From assembly GCA_934167135.1 (NCBI GenBank), contig CAKPKI010000099.1, forward strand, positions 1 to 5,886: a stretch of DNA of 5,886 nt, read 5' to 3'. The notes under the pieces are model-generated. The model did no database searches. It had not been told where the DNA came from and saw only the letters and a list, made by a program, of their open reading frames with translations. The translations under genes and the position numbers were made by a program. Shown in pieces: positions 1-4,967 of the stretch; position 1 is the stretch's first letter; each line of letters begins with the position of its first letter. This stretch comes from an uncultured Clostridia bacterium (lineage in GTDB: Bacteria; Bacillota; Clostridia; TANB77; CAG-508).

Positions 1-62
1 GTTGGTAGAGCGCTCGGCTGTTAACCGATAGGTCGTTGGTTCGAGTCCAACAAGAGGAGCCA
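1..62 (+). tRNA. tRNA-Asn (GTT), 5' end cut off by the window edge
   Basis: The anticodon loop CTGTTAA (18-24) carries anticodon GTT at 20-22, which reads Asn codons. The anticodon stem pairs 14-17 with 25-28. The T arm (TTCGAGT loop) is at about 35-51, followed by the 3' acceptor strand AAGAGGA (52-58), discriminator G59 and an encoded CCA (60-62). About 14 nt of the 5' acceptor strand and early D arm lie outside the window, so the gene is partial here but shows no sign of being broken. An encoded CCA is common in Bacillota. Confidence 0.96.
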
Positions 63-73
63 TAAAAAGAAAG

Positions 74-108
74 AAGATAGTTTGATTTATATCAGATTAT
101 CTTTTTTT
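74..108 (+). terminator. Rho-independent terminator after tRNA-Asn
   Basis: A 12-bp stem pairs 74-85 with 92-103 (two G-U pairs, six-base loop) and runs directly into a T tract ending at 108. It sits 11 nt after the tRNA 3' end, so it most likely ends the tRNA transcript and separates it from the operon that follows. Confidence 0.85.
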
Positions 109-119
109 ATTCTTAAATA

Positions 120-148
120 TTGTTTTTATAGCAAATTTATGATATAAA
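120..148 (+). promoter_or_regulatory. Putative sigma-A promoter of the PTS IIA-transketolase operon
   Basis: A -35-like TTGTTT (120-125) is separated by 17 nt from a -10-like TATAAA (143-148). The -35 is a weak match to consensus. It is the best-spaced pair between the tRNA terminator and the first gene, and implies a leader of about 80 nt. Confidence 0.5.
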
Positions 149-191
149 ATAAGACATATAGAGAGGCAAAAGAAATTTATTAAATGTTATG

Positions 192-213
192 TTTGATAGA
201 TATTAATATCAAA
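192..213 (+). promoter_or_regulatory. Palindrome in the operon leader, candidate operator
   Basis: TTTGATA (192-198) and TATCAAA (207-213) are perfect 7-bp inverted arms, and the 12 bp at 199-210 (GATATTAATATC) form a second perfect palindrome inside. The element lies between the putative promoter and the ribosome binding site of the IIA gene, where a repressor or an RNA hairpin could act. It does not fit the CcpA cre consensus. The binding protein is unknown and the regulatory role is inference. Confidence 0.4.
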
Positions 214-238
214 TACAAATAGAAAAGAGGTAATCTCA

Positions 239-691
239 ATGAAAATATTCAAAGAGGAGCATATAAAACTAAATGAAGAATGTAGTGATTGGGAAGATGC
301 AATAAAAAGTGCAGGAAATATACTACTAGAAAGAAACATAGTAACAAAAGAATATATAGAAGGTATAATAGAAAGTGTAAAAATGTTAGGTCCATATGTA
401 GTCGTTGCTAAGGGGATTGCAATACCTCATTGTTTAGGCAGTAATGGAGTAAAAGAAAATGCAATAGCATTAATGACACTAAAAAAACCAGTGAATTTTG
501 GAAATGTTAAAAATGACCCAGTTTATAATATTATATTATTTGCAAATACTGATATGGACAATCATATAGAAGCATTAAGTCAAGTGGCAAAATTACTTCA
601 AAAACCAGAATTTTTTGAAGTGATGAAAAATGCCAAGAAACCCAATGAAATCATAGAATATATTGATAGAGAGGAAATTGAAAATGATTGA
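239..691 (+). CDS. PTS sugar transporter subunit IIA, fructose/mannitol/ascorbate type, stand-alone
   Basis: A 150-residue single-domain protein, the usual length of a free-standing EIIA of the PTS_EIIA_2 family. These cytoplasmic proteins accept phosphate from HPr on a histidine and pass it to an EIIB. The active-site motif GIAIPH ends in His64, and a second conserved-type histidine is His109, matching the spacing of the mannitol IIA histidine pair. The GPYVVVAKGIAIPH context resembles ascorbate/SgaA-like IIA proteins more than mannitol IIA. An AGAGG ribosome site precedes the ATG by about 8 nt. The stop overlaps the start of the transketolase N subunit by 8 nt, implying translational coupling. 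No EIIB or EIIC gene is in the window, so the sugar is undetermined and the protein may work with a transporter encoded elsewhere or act as a regulator. Family assignment is firm; substrate is unknown. Confidence 0.9.
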   Translation: MKIFKEEHIKLNEECSDWEDAIKSAGNILLERNIVTKEYIEGIIESVKMLGPYVVVAKGIAIPHCLGSNGVKENAIALMTLKKPVNFGNVKNDPVYNIILFANTDMDNHIEALSQVAKLLQKPEFFEVMKNAKKPNEIIEYIDREEIEND

Positions 692-1493
692 TATAGAAAA
701 ATTAAAAAGATTATCAAATGAGAACAGAAAAAAAATAATCAAAATGATATATGAAGGAAAAGCTGGACATCCAGGAGGTTCATTATCTGTTATAGATATA
801 TTAACAGCTATATATGAAATTGATGTAGATTTAAAGTCAAATTCACGTAGTAGAGTTGTACTTTCAAAAGGACATGCAGTACCAGCTTTATATGCAGTAT
901 TATGTTCTAAAGGTATAATATCAGAAGAAGAATTAAAGACATTTAGAACAATTAATTCAAGACTTCAAGGACATCCTTATATTAGAACAATACCAGAAGT
1001 TGATGCAACTACAGGTCTATTAGGACAAGGACTTTCAATAGCAGTAGGTATGGCTATTGCAAAAAGAAACAATAATGATAATCATCATGTATATGCAATA
1101 CTTGGTGATGGAGAAATGCAAGAAGGACAAATATGGGAATCATTATTACAAGGAGCACACTATAAATTAAATAATTTAATTATAGTAATAGATTATAATA
1201 AAATATCTTCATTTGACAATGTAAATGATTCAATGAATTTAGAACCCCTAAAAGAAAAAATAAAAGCATTTAATTATCATGTGATAGAGTTAGATGGAAA
1301 TGATATGGAACAAATTGTAGATGGATTAGAAGAAGCTTATAAGGTAAATGACAAGCCAGTAGTAATAATATCTAATACAATAAAAGGTAAAGGAATATCA
1401 TTTATGGAAAATAATCCAAAATGGCATAGTGGAACACTTTCAGATGAAGAATATAGAATTGCAATGGAAGATTTACAGAAGGGAGAGAAATAA
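684..1493 (+). CDS. Transketolase, N-terminal (TPP-binding) subunit
   Basis: A 269-residue protein covering only the pyrophosphate-binding half of transketolase, which moves two-carbon units between sugar phosphates in the non-oxidative pentose phosphate pathway. Visible motifs are GHPGGSLS (residues 28-35), SKGH (61-64), GLLGQGLS (111-118) and the thiamine diphosphate/Mg signature GDGE (141-144) ending near Asn172. The ATG at 684 is preferred over an in-frame TTG at 663 because AGAGAGG (668-674) lies 9 nt upstream of the ATG and the protein then begins as relatives do. It overlaps the IIA gene by 8 nt, and the partner subunit starts one base after its stop. Two-gene transketolases are well known in archaea and many Bacillota, so the split is natural and not a frameshift. 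Confidence 0.95.
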   Translation: MIDIEKLKRLSNENRKKIIKMIYEGKAGHPGGSLSVIDILTAIYEIDVDLKSNSRSRVVLSKGHAVPALYAVLCSKGIISEEELKTFRTINSRLQGHPYIRTIPEVDATTGLLGQGLSIAVGMAIAKRNNNDNHHVYAILGDGEMQEGQIWESLLQGAHYKLNNLIIVIDYNKISSFDNVNDSMNLEPLKEKIKAFNYHVIELDGNDMEQIVDGLEEAYKVNDKPVVIISNTIKGKGISFMENNPKWHSGTLSDEEYRIAMEDLQKGEK

Positions 1494-1494
1494 A

Positions 1495-2430
1495 ATGGAA
1501 TACAAAGAAGTTTGTTTAAGAGATAAAATTGGCGAGTTTTTATGCGAATTTGCGGAAAAAGATGAAAGAATTTATGTTATTGATAGTGACCTTGCAAAAT
1601 CCACAAAAACTTTAATATTTAAAGAAAAATATCCTAACCGTTTTGTGCAAGCTGGAATTGCAGAAGGAAGTGCAGTATCTATAGCTGATGGAATTTCTGC
1701 TGAAGGTGGAATTCCATTCTATGTTAATTTTGCAACATTTGTGACTGGCACTGCTTGGACCCAAGTACGTCAATCAGCATATGCTAATTCAAATGTTAAG
1801 TTGATTGGAACCTATGTTGGAATGGATAATGGACCTGATGGAGCATCACACCATGCTAATGAAGATATTGCCCTTATGAGAATGATTCCAAATATGAAAA
1901 TATTGGTACCTTCAAATGTAAAAGAATTAAAAGAATCAATAAAAATTGCAATTGAATATAATGGACCAGTATATATTAGAGCTACAAGAGATGTTGTTCC
2001 AGATCTTGATTTAGAACAAGAAGTAAAAATGGGAAAATCTATTATTGTAAAAGATAATGGAGATGATTTTGCATTAATATATGAGGGAACAACAGCAAGT
2101 TTATCATATAAGGCTTTTGATGCTTTAACAAAAAAAGGGTATAACGGAAAACTTATAAATATATTTTCAATTAAGCCAATTGATAAAAACTTTATAAATA
2201 ATATAGCTTTAAATGTAAAGGGAATAATTACTATAGAAAACCATTCAATTTTAGGTGGACTTGGTGGGGCTATTGCAGAAGTATTAGCCCAAAATTCACG
2301 CCATGCACCTATTGCATATGTAGGCGTTGAAGATGTATTTACTGAGTCTGGAAAGGCTGTAGATGTTAAATCAAAATATGGATTAAATGTTGAAAATGTT
2401 GTGAGAAAGCTAGAAGAAATTATCAAATAA
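1495..2430 (+). CDS. Transketolase, C-terminal (pyrimidine-binding plus C-domain) subunit
   Basis: A 311-residue partner of the preceding gene; the two together match one full transketolase. The pyrimidine-binding domain shows the GIAEGSAV motif with the cofactor-activating Glu57 and the loop GMDNGPDGASHH (109-120) with active-site-type histidines. The C-terminal domain shows ENHSILGGLGGAIAEVL (248-264). The ATG at 1495 is chosen over an upstream in-frame start inside the N-subunit gene because GGGAGAG (1481-1487) sits 7 nt before it and the next residues begin the conserved domain. The one-base gap to the N subunit makes equimolar, coupled translation likely. The paired gene order also occurs in DXP-synthase-like families, but the motifs favour transketolase. 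Confidence 0.94.
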   Translation: MEYKEVCLRDKIGEFLCEFAEKDERIYVIDSDLAKSTKTLIFKEKYPNRFVQAGIAEGSAVSIADGISAEGGIPFYVNFATFVTGTAWTQVRQSAYANSNVKLIGTYVGMDNGPDGASHHANEDIALMRMIPNMKILVPSNVKELKESIKIAIEYNGPVYIRATRDVVPDLDLEQEVKMGKSIIVKDNGDDFALIYEGTTASLSYKAFDALTKKGYNGKLINIFSIKPIDKNFINNIALNVKGIITIENHSILGGLGGAIAEVLAQNSRHAPIAYVGVEDVFTESGKAVDVKSKYGLNVENVVRKLEEIIK

Positions 2431-2441
2431 AAAAGCTATGT

Positions 2442-2477
2442 TAGTTATATCTTCTGGAAAATAAAAGATAGTAACTA
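2442..2477 (+). repeat. Imperfect hairpin after the transketolase operon
   Basis: Positions 2442-2453 pair with 2465-2477, giving 12 bp with one bulged G at 2471 and an 11-nt loop. No T tract follows on the plus strand, so it is not a standard terminator for the operon; it could act as a 3' end stabiliser or processed end. The stem is AT-rich and only moderately stable. Confidence 0.4.
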
Positions 2478-2482
2478 TAAAG

Positions 2483-2512
2483 TTCACACCTAACCTCTAA
2501 ATAACATAAAAT
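2483..2512 (+). promoter_or_regulatory. Putative sigma-A promoter for the murA fragment
   Basis: TTCACA (2483-2488) and TAAAAT (2507-2512) each match five of six consensus bases and are 18 nt apart. The implied start is about 20 nt before the AGAGGTG ribosome site of murA. The placement suggests murA once had its own promoter, separate from the transketolase operon. Confidence 0.5.
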
Positions 2513-2539
2513 ATATCAAAAAGAAAAAGAGGTGAAATA

Positions 2540-2938
2540 ATGTCAAAATTTATAATCCAAGGAGGAAAAAAACTTGAAGGTGAAGTTAGAATATCAGGCT
2601 CAAAAAATGCAGCCTTACCTATAATTGCTGCAACAGTATTGATAAAAGGAAAAACAATTTTGTATAATGTTCCAGATATTCAGGATGTTCAAACAATGTT
2701 TGAGATAATGAAAGATATTGGAGGAAAGGTAACTAAAAAAAATAATAAAATAATTATAGATACAAGTAAAATAAATACATACGAAATACCAGAAAATTTA
2801 ATGAGAAAAATGAGGTCGTCAGTAATATTAGCAGGTGCAATTATGGGAAAATACAATAAAGCAAAATTTTCATATCCAGGGGATTGCGATATTTGGTGGA
2901 TACAAATGAGATATACAAGAAAGATTGACATAACTTGA
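2540..2938 (+). pseudogene. murA: Truncated murA: N-terminal part of UDP-GlcNAc 1-carboxyvinyltransferase
   Basis: Residues 1 to about 115 are a clear MurA N-terminus, the enolpyruvyl transferase of the first committed step of peptidoglycan synthesis. They include IQGGKKLEGEVRISGSKNAALPI in pieces (the SGSKNA substrate-binding stretch at 19-24) and MRKMRSSVILAGAIMGK before the catalytic loop. The family's PGGC(D/A)IG loop with the catalytic Cys appears as PGDCDIWW, after which similarity ends and a stop follows 15 codons later. Full MurA is about 420 residues; here 132 remain. The ribosome site AGAGGTG and a promoter are intact, so a short peptide may be made, but it lacks most of both domains and cannot be an active enzyme. 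The break at about 2880-2895 is followed directly by a cassette of different composition, pointing to a deletion or insertion junction, or to misassembly. A second, complete murA elsewhere is expected. Confidence 0.88.
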
Positions 2939-2963
2939 CATTGCATAAGAAATTTGGTATAAT
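2935..2963 (+). promoter_or_regulatory. Perfect-consensus sigma-A promoter upstream of the 185-aa gene
   Basis: TTGACA (2935-2940), a 17-nt spacer and TATAAT (2958-2963) match the housekeeping consensus at all twelve positions. A second TTGACA lies at 2925-2930. The implied transcript begins at about 2970 and opens with a small hairpin ACTC-GTAA-GAGT (2972-2983) that would protect the 5' end. GTATA (2957-2961) and TATAC (2969-2973) form a short inverted pair around the -10 that could be an operator; that part is weak. Confidence 0.85.
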
Positions 2964-3024
2964 TATAGTATACTCGTAAGAGTTTGTAGAGAGTCCACAA
3001 GCAAGCAGAAAAGGAGAAAACAAC

Positions 3025-3582
3025 ATGATGGAATTGGAATATTATATGATGGGAGTAACTAGTGATAGTGTGAGTATCTGGTGCACTGAATGGAAATACA
3101 AACGGTTAACAGATAATGAAAAATTGTTAATTGCAGAAGCATTAAGAAAAATAAACTATCAAAAATATCCATTAGTGTATACGGTTGAATTTGATAGAGT
3201 AATAGGTTCAACACTCTGTGTTGAACTTGACGAATACCAGAAACAAAGAGCATTTTGGGTCTATAGAAAGAGAAACCCGAAATGGAGAGTCTTTGCTGTA
3301 ATAGGAGCAAAAACACGAAAGACAGTTAATTTAACGGTTTTGTTTGAAGAAAAAGATGACAAAGTCGTAATTGCAGACTGGTATTTTGGAAAGAGGGTAT
3401 ATCCTCTTCCGAGTAACCCCAAGGCAAGAAAAAGAGGAAAAGAGTATGTGGACATATGCCAAAAGTTTTGGCAAGAACATGCATTAGTTGTTGAAAAAGA
3501 AGAAATCAATGTTGAAAAAACATTGAAAACAATGGATGAATCTGATAAAGCCAGATTCATTGAAATAATGAATGCGTGTTAA
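3025..3582 (+). CDS. Unrecognised 185-aa protein in a self-contained expression cassette
   Basis: I do not recognise this family. It has no signal peptide and no clear membrane segment. It is rich in aromatic and basic residues in the middle (RAFWVYRKRNPKWRVF at 75-90), has a basic patch NPKARKRGK (131-139) and a charged helical C-terminus. Alternating hydrophobic strands at 50-120 followed by helices suggest a compact alpha/beta soluble protein, possibly nucleic-acid binding given the basic patch; that is inference. The start at 3025 is supported by AAGGAG (3011-3016) 8 nt upstream; the next codon is also ATG. It has a perfect-consensus promoter upstream and a GC-rich terminator 6 nt after its stop, so it is transcribed alone. 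Its codons use G/C at third positions more than neighbouring genes do, which suggests transfer. It sits exactly where murA is broken. Confidence 0.8.
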   Translation: MMELEYYMMGVTSDSVSIWCTEWKYKRLTDNEKLLIAEALRKINYQKYPLVYTVEFDRVIGSTLCVELDEYQKQRAFWVYRKRNPKWRVFAVIGAKTRKTVNLTVLFEEKDDKVVIADWYFGKRVYPLPSNPKARKRGKEYVDICQKFWQEHALVVEKEEINVEKTLKTMDESDKARFIEIMNAC

Positions 3583-3588
3583 CTCTAG

Positions 3589-3612
3589 ACCCTGGGCAAT
3601 GCCTGGGGTTTT
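3589..3612 (+). terminator. GC-rich terminator of the 185-aa gene
   Basis: ACCCTGGGC (3589-3597) pairs with GCCTGGGGT (3601-3609) through nine pairs including two G-U, with a three-base AAT loop, followed by TTT and AT-rich sequence. The stem is much more GC-rich than anything else nearby, in keeping with the foreign look of the gene it ends. Confidence 0.85.
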
Positions 3613-3657
3613 ATATTATATGAAAAGTAAGTAAAAACACTGCAAATAAGAAATAAA

Positions 3658-3663
3658 TATAAT
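3658..3663 (+). promoter_or_regulatory. Possible -10 box for the recombinase gene
   Basis: A perfect TATAAT lies at 3658-3663, but I see no good -35 at 16-18 nt upstream. If used, transcription would start at about 3670, at the foot of the hairpin at 3668-3692. It is the only candidate promoter I can offer between the preceding terminator and the recombinase. Confidence 0.25.
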
Positions 3664-3667
3664 TAAC

Positions 3668-3692
3668 AAAGAGCTACTTAATGTAGCTCTTT
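3668..3692 (+). terminator. Perfect 10-bp hairpin upstream of the recombinase gene
   Basis: AAAGAGCTAC (3668-3677) pairs perfectly with GTAGCTCTTT (3683-3692) around a five-base loop. The following bases GAGATTTTC give only a short, delayed T run, so it is a weak terminator or an attenuator stem. Its 3' arm overlaps the 5' arm of a second hairpin (3690-3723), so the two cannot form together. Confidence 0.55.
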
Positions 3693-3723
3693 GAGATTTT
3701 CTCCTTATAGTCGAAAACTCAAA
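3690..3723 (+). repeat. Second inverted repeat in the recombinase leader, competing with the first hairpin
   Basis: The arm at 3690-3701 pairs with GAAAACTCAAA (3713-3723) through eleven base pairs with one bulged A (3696) and an 11-nt loop. It shares 3690-3692 with the upstream hairpin. It could be an antiterminator or leader structure, or a protein binding site controlling the recombinase; the sequence does not decide between these. Confidence 0.45.
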
Positions 3724-3766
3724 TCGGGCAAGAACAAATAAGAAAAGATAAAAGGGAGATGAAACA

Positions 3767-4708
3767 ATGATTTCAATAAAAAAAATAATTAATTTTCTAC
3801 GAAAAGAAGACAATAAAATCAAATTTGAAAATGTAGCTTATGAATGGCTTGAATGTAAAAGAAATTGTATAAAAGAATCCACATATTTTAATTATATGTT
3901 TATTATTGATAAGTATCTAAAAGATAGATATGCAAATAAGGAAATAGAAGAATTAAGAGACTTTAATAATTTAGTGCAAGAACTATCCCAAAATTTATCT
4001 TCAAAAACAGTAAGAGATATTGTAAATGTTTTAAAATCAATTTTAAAATATTATGAATCTGAATATGGAGTTAATCTAAATTATAGTAAAATAAATGTAC
4101 CAAAACTAGAAAAAGAGTATATTAAAATATTATCAGATAAGGAAAAACAAAGAATTGAAAAATATTGTATGAAAGAAAATTCTTTGAAATCATTAGGGAT
4201 TATATTATGTCTTAATACAGGATTAAGAGTAGGCGAAATATGTGCTTTAAAGTGGGAAAACATTGATTTAGAAGGTAAGAATTTATATGTTAAAAAAACT
4301 TTACAAAGAGTATATGATAGAAAAAATAAAATATCTAATGTAATAATAGGTAGACCGAAAACCGAAAACTCTGTAAGGTGCATCCCGATAAATAAGAAAT
4401 TATATGAAATCTTAAAATCAGTAAAAGGAAAATATAAAAATGAAGATTTTTTCTTAACAGGAGATAGCCAAAAATTTATAGAGCCTAGAAATTATCAATA
4501 TACATTTAAAGAGATACTAATAAAAAGCAAAGTAAAGGTTGTTAAATTTCATACTTTAAGACATACATTTGCTACAAACTGTATTGATGTTGGAATGGAT
4601 ATAAAAACATTAAGTGAGATATTGGGACATTCAAGTATAGAAATGACTTTGAATAAATATGTGCATTCATCACGAAAAACGAAGAAAAAATATCTTGAAA
4701 AAATATAA
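3767..4708 (+). CDS. Tyrosine recombinase, probable DNA invertase of the adjacent promoter switch
   Basis: A 313-residue phage-integrase-family enzyme that cuts and rejoins DNA at paired core sites through a covalent 3'-phosphotyrosine. The N-terminal half (about 20-100) fits the helical SAM-like core-binding domain. The catalytic domain shows Arg154 (TGLRVGE), Lys198 (GRPKTENS), His262 and Arg265 (HTLRH), His288 (LGHSS) and nucleophile Tyr298 (NKYVH), so all expected active-site residues are present. GGGAG (3754-3758) is 8 nt before the ATG. Its AT-rich codon use matches the 254-aa gene to the right and differs from the gene to the left. No excisionase, relaxase or conjugation gene accompanies it. 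A 24-bp inverted repeat pair begins four bases after its stop, so acting on those sites as an invertase is more likely than being an element integrase, though the latter remains possible. Confidence 0.93.
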   Translation: MISIKKIINFLRKEDNKIKFENVAYEWLECKRNCIKESTYFNYMFIIDKYLKDRYANKEIEELRDFNNLVQELSQNLSSKTVRDIVNVLKSILKYYESEYGVNLNYSKINVPKLEKEYIKILSDKEKQRIEKYCMKENSLKSLGIILCLNTGLRVGEICALKWENIDLEGKNLYVKKTLQRVYDRKNKISNVIIGRPKTENSVRCIPINKKLYEILKSVKGKYKNEDFFLTGDSQKFIEPRNYQYTFKEILIKSKVKVVKFHTLRHTFATNCIDVGMDIKTLSEILGHSSIEMTLNKYVHSSRKTKKKYLEKI

Positions 4709-4735
4709 AAAATCGTTAAGTATTTAACTTGACGA
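4707..4735 (-). terminator. Left repeat doubling as a terminator for leftward transcription
   Basis: Read on the minus strand, the arms 4735-4727 and 4721-4713 form a 9-bp stem with one mismatch and a five-base loop, followed at once by six T residues (4712-4707). It would stop the leftward transcript from the promoter inside the invertible segment before it runs antisense through the recombinase gene. The AT-rich stem makes it a moderate terminator at best. Confidence 0.5.
4712..4735 (+). repeat. Left inverted repeat (recombination site) of the invertible promoter
   Basis: This 24-bp sequence recurs in reverse complement at 4869-4892 with one mismatch (G4715 against T4889); the inner 20 bp are identical. 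It is itself nearly palindromic: TCGTTAAGT (4713-4721) and ACTTGACGA (4727-4735) are inverted arms with one mismatch around the asymmetric spacer ATTTA (4722-4726). Paired binding arms flanking a short crossover region are the usual form of a tyrosine-recombinase core site. Confidence 0.92.
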
Positions 4736-4749
4736 CTATTACTAATTCC

Positions 4750-4778
4750 ATTATATACTAAAATACTTGTAATTGCAA
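4750..4778 (-). promoter_or_regulatory. Promoter inside the invertible segment, currently facing left (OFF for the downstream gene)
   Basis: On the minus strand TTGCAA (4778-4773) is followed after exactly 17 nt by a perfect TATAAT (4755-4750), with A/T tracts upstream at 4781-4810 that resemble an UP element. Transcription would start near 4743 and run left into the 4712-4735 repeat. After inversion the -10 would lie at 4849-4854 facing right, with a start near 4861 and a leader of about 107 nt to the 254-aa gene. Confidence 0.75.
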
Positions 4779-4859
4779 CAAAATTTTGTTTTTTTATGTA
4801 AAAAAAATATATCAGAAAAAAAGACGAAATATATTGAAAAATAGAGCTTTTAAGTAATG

Positions 4860-4865
4860 TATAAT
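4860..4865 (+). promoter_or_regulatory. Weak rightward -10 box at the right end of the invertible segment
   Basis: A perfect TATAAT is present, but the only -35-like sequence, TTGAAA (4834-4839), is 20 nt away, longer than the 16-18 nt sigma-A prefers, and there is no extended -10 TG. It may give low expression of the downstream gene in the orientation shown, so the OFF state may be leaky. Confidence 0.3.
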
Positions 4866-4868
4866 GAA

Positions 4869-4892
4869 TCGTCAAGTTAAATACTTAATGAT
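4869..4892 (-). repeat. Right inverted repeat (recombination site) of the invertible promoter
   Basis: Reverse complement of the repeat at 4712-4735 with one mismatch over 24 bp. Arms TCGTCAAGT (4869-4877) and ACTTAATGA (4883-4891) surround the spacer TAAAT (4878-4882) and match each other at seven of nine positions. Unlike the left copy it is not followed by a T run in the outward direction, so a transcript leaving the segment rightward after inversion would not be terminated here. Confidence 0.92.
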
Positions 4893-4967
4893 AAAAATAA
4901 AACAAGTTTAAGACGGTATAGGTAAAACATATTAAAAATTAAATATATTATAAAAGGAGATGGAATT

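Larger units (their letters stand above)
4736..4868. other. Invertible DNA segment (promoter switch), 133 bp between inverted repeats
   Basis: The segment lies between two oppositely oriented copies of a recombinase-type site, directly after a tyrosine recombinase gene and 100 bp before the gene it would control. Recombination between inverted sites inverts the DNA between them. It is too short to code and very AT-rich. It contains a well-spaced leftward promoter (4750-4778), a weak rightward -10 (TATAAT, 4860-4865) and a 12-bp palindrome ACAAAATTTTGT (4779-4790) followed by a T run. Inversion is inferred; only one orientation is visible here. Confidence 0.85.

Noticed and set aside
1..62. 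tRNA-Asn as the attachment site of an integrated element
   Set aside because: The genes following it are a metabolic operon, the recombinase is 3.7 kb away, and I see no repeat of the tRNA 3' end elsewhere in the window.
663..683. Upstream TTG start extending the transketolase N subunit by seven residues
   Set aside because: It would place the ribosome site AGAGAGG inside the coding region; the ATG at 684 has that site at proper spacing and a normal N-terminus.
1429..1494. Upstream in-frame ATG extending the transketolase C subunit by 22 residues
   Set aside because: It lies within the N-subunit gene, and a well-placed GGGAGAG precedes the ATG at 1495, where the conserved domain begins.
1812..2426. 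A 204-codon open frame on the minus strand opposite the transketolase C subunit
   Set aside because: It lies wholly within a gene with clear transketolase motifs, has no ribosome site, and its low-complexity hydrophobic sequence is what antisense AT-rich coding DNA gives.
2428..2477. Hairpin after the transketolase operon as a bidirectional terminator
   Set aside because: No T run follows on the plus strand, and on the minus strand the T run is seven bases away from the stem, so it was kept only as a hairpin.
2931..2939. TAACTTGAC near the murA break resembles part of the inverted repeat at 4727-4735, suggesting a third recombination site
   Set aside because: Only nine bases match, the second arm is missing, and the match is explained by the TTGACA -35 box of the promoter there.
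3767..4708. Recombinase as the integrase of a conjugative element or prophage
   Set aside because: No excisionase, relaxase, mobilisation, replication or phage genes are present, and inverted core-type sites directly beside it point to inversion; not excluded beyond the window.
4779..4797. Palindrome ACAAAATTTTGT followed by Ts as a terminator of the recombinase gene
   Set aside because: The palindrome has no loop; opening one leaves only about five weak A-T-rich pairs, and it sits inside the invertible segment, so a conserved terminator role is doubtful.
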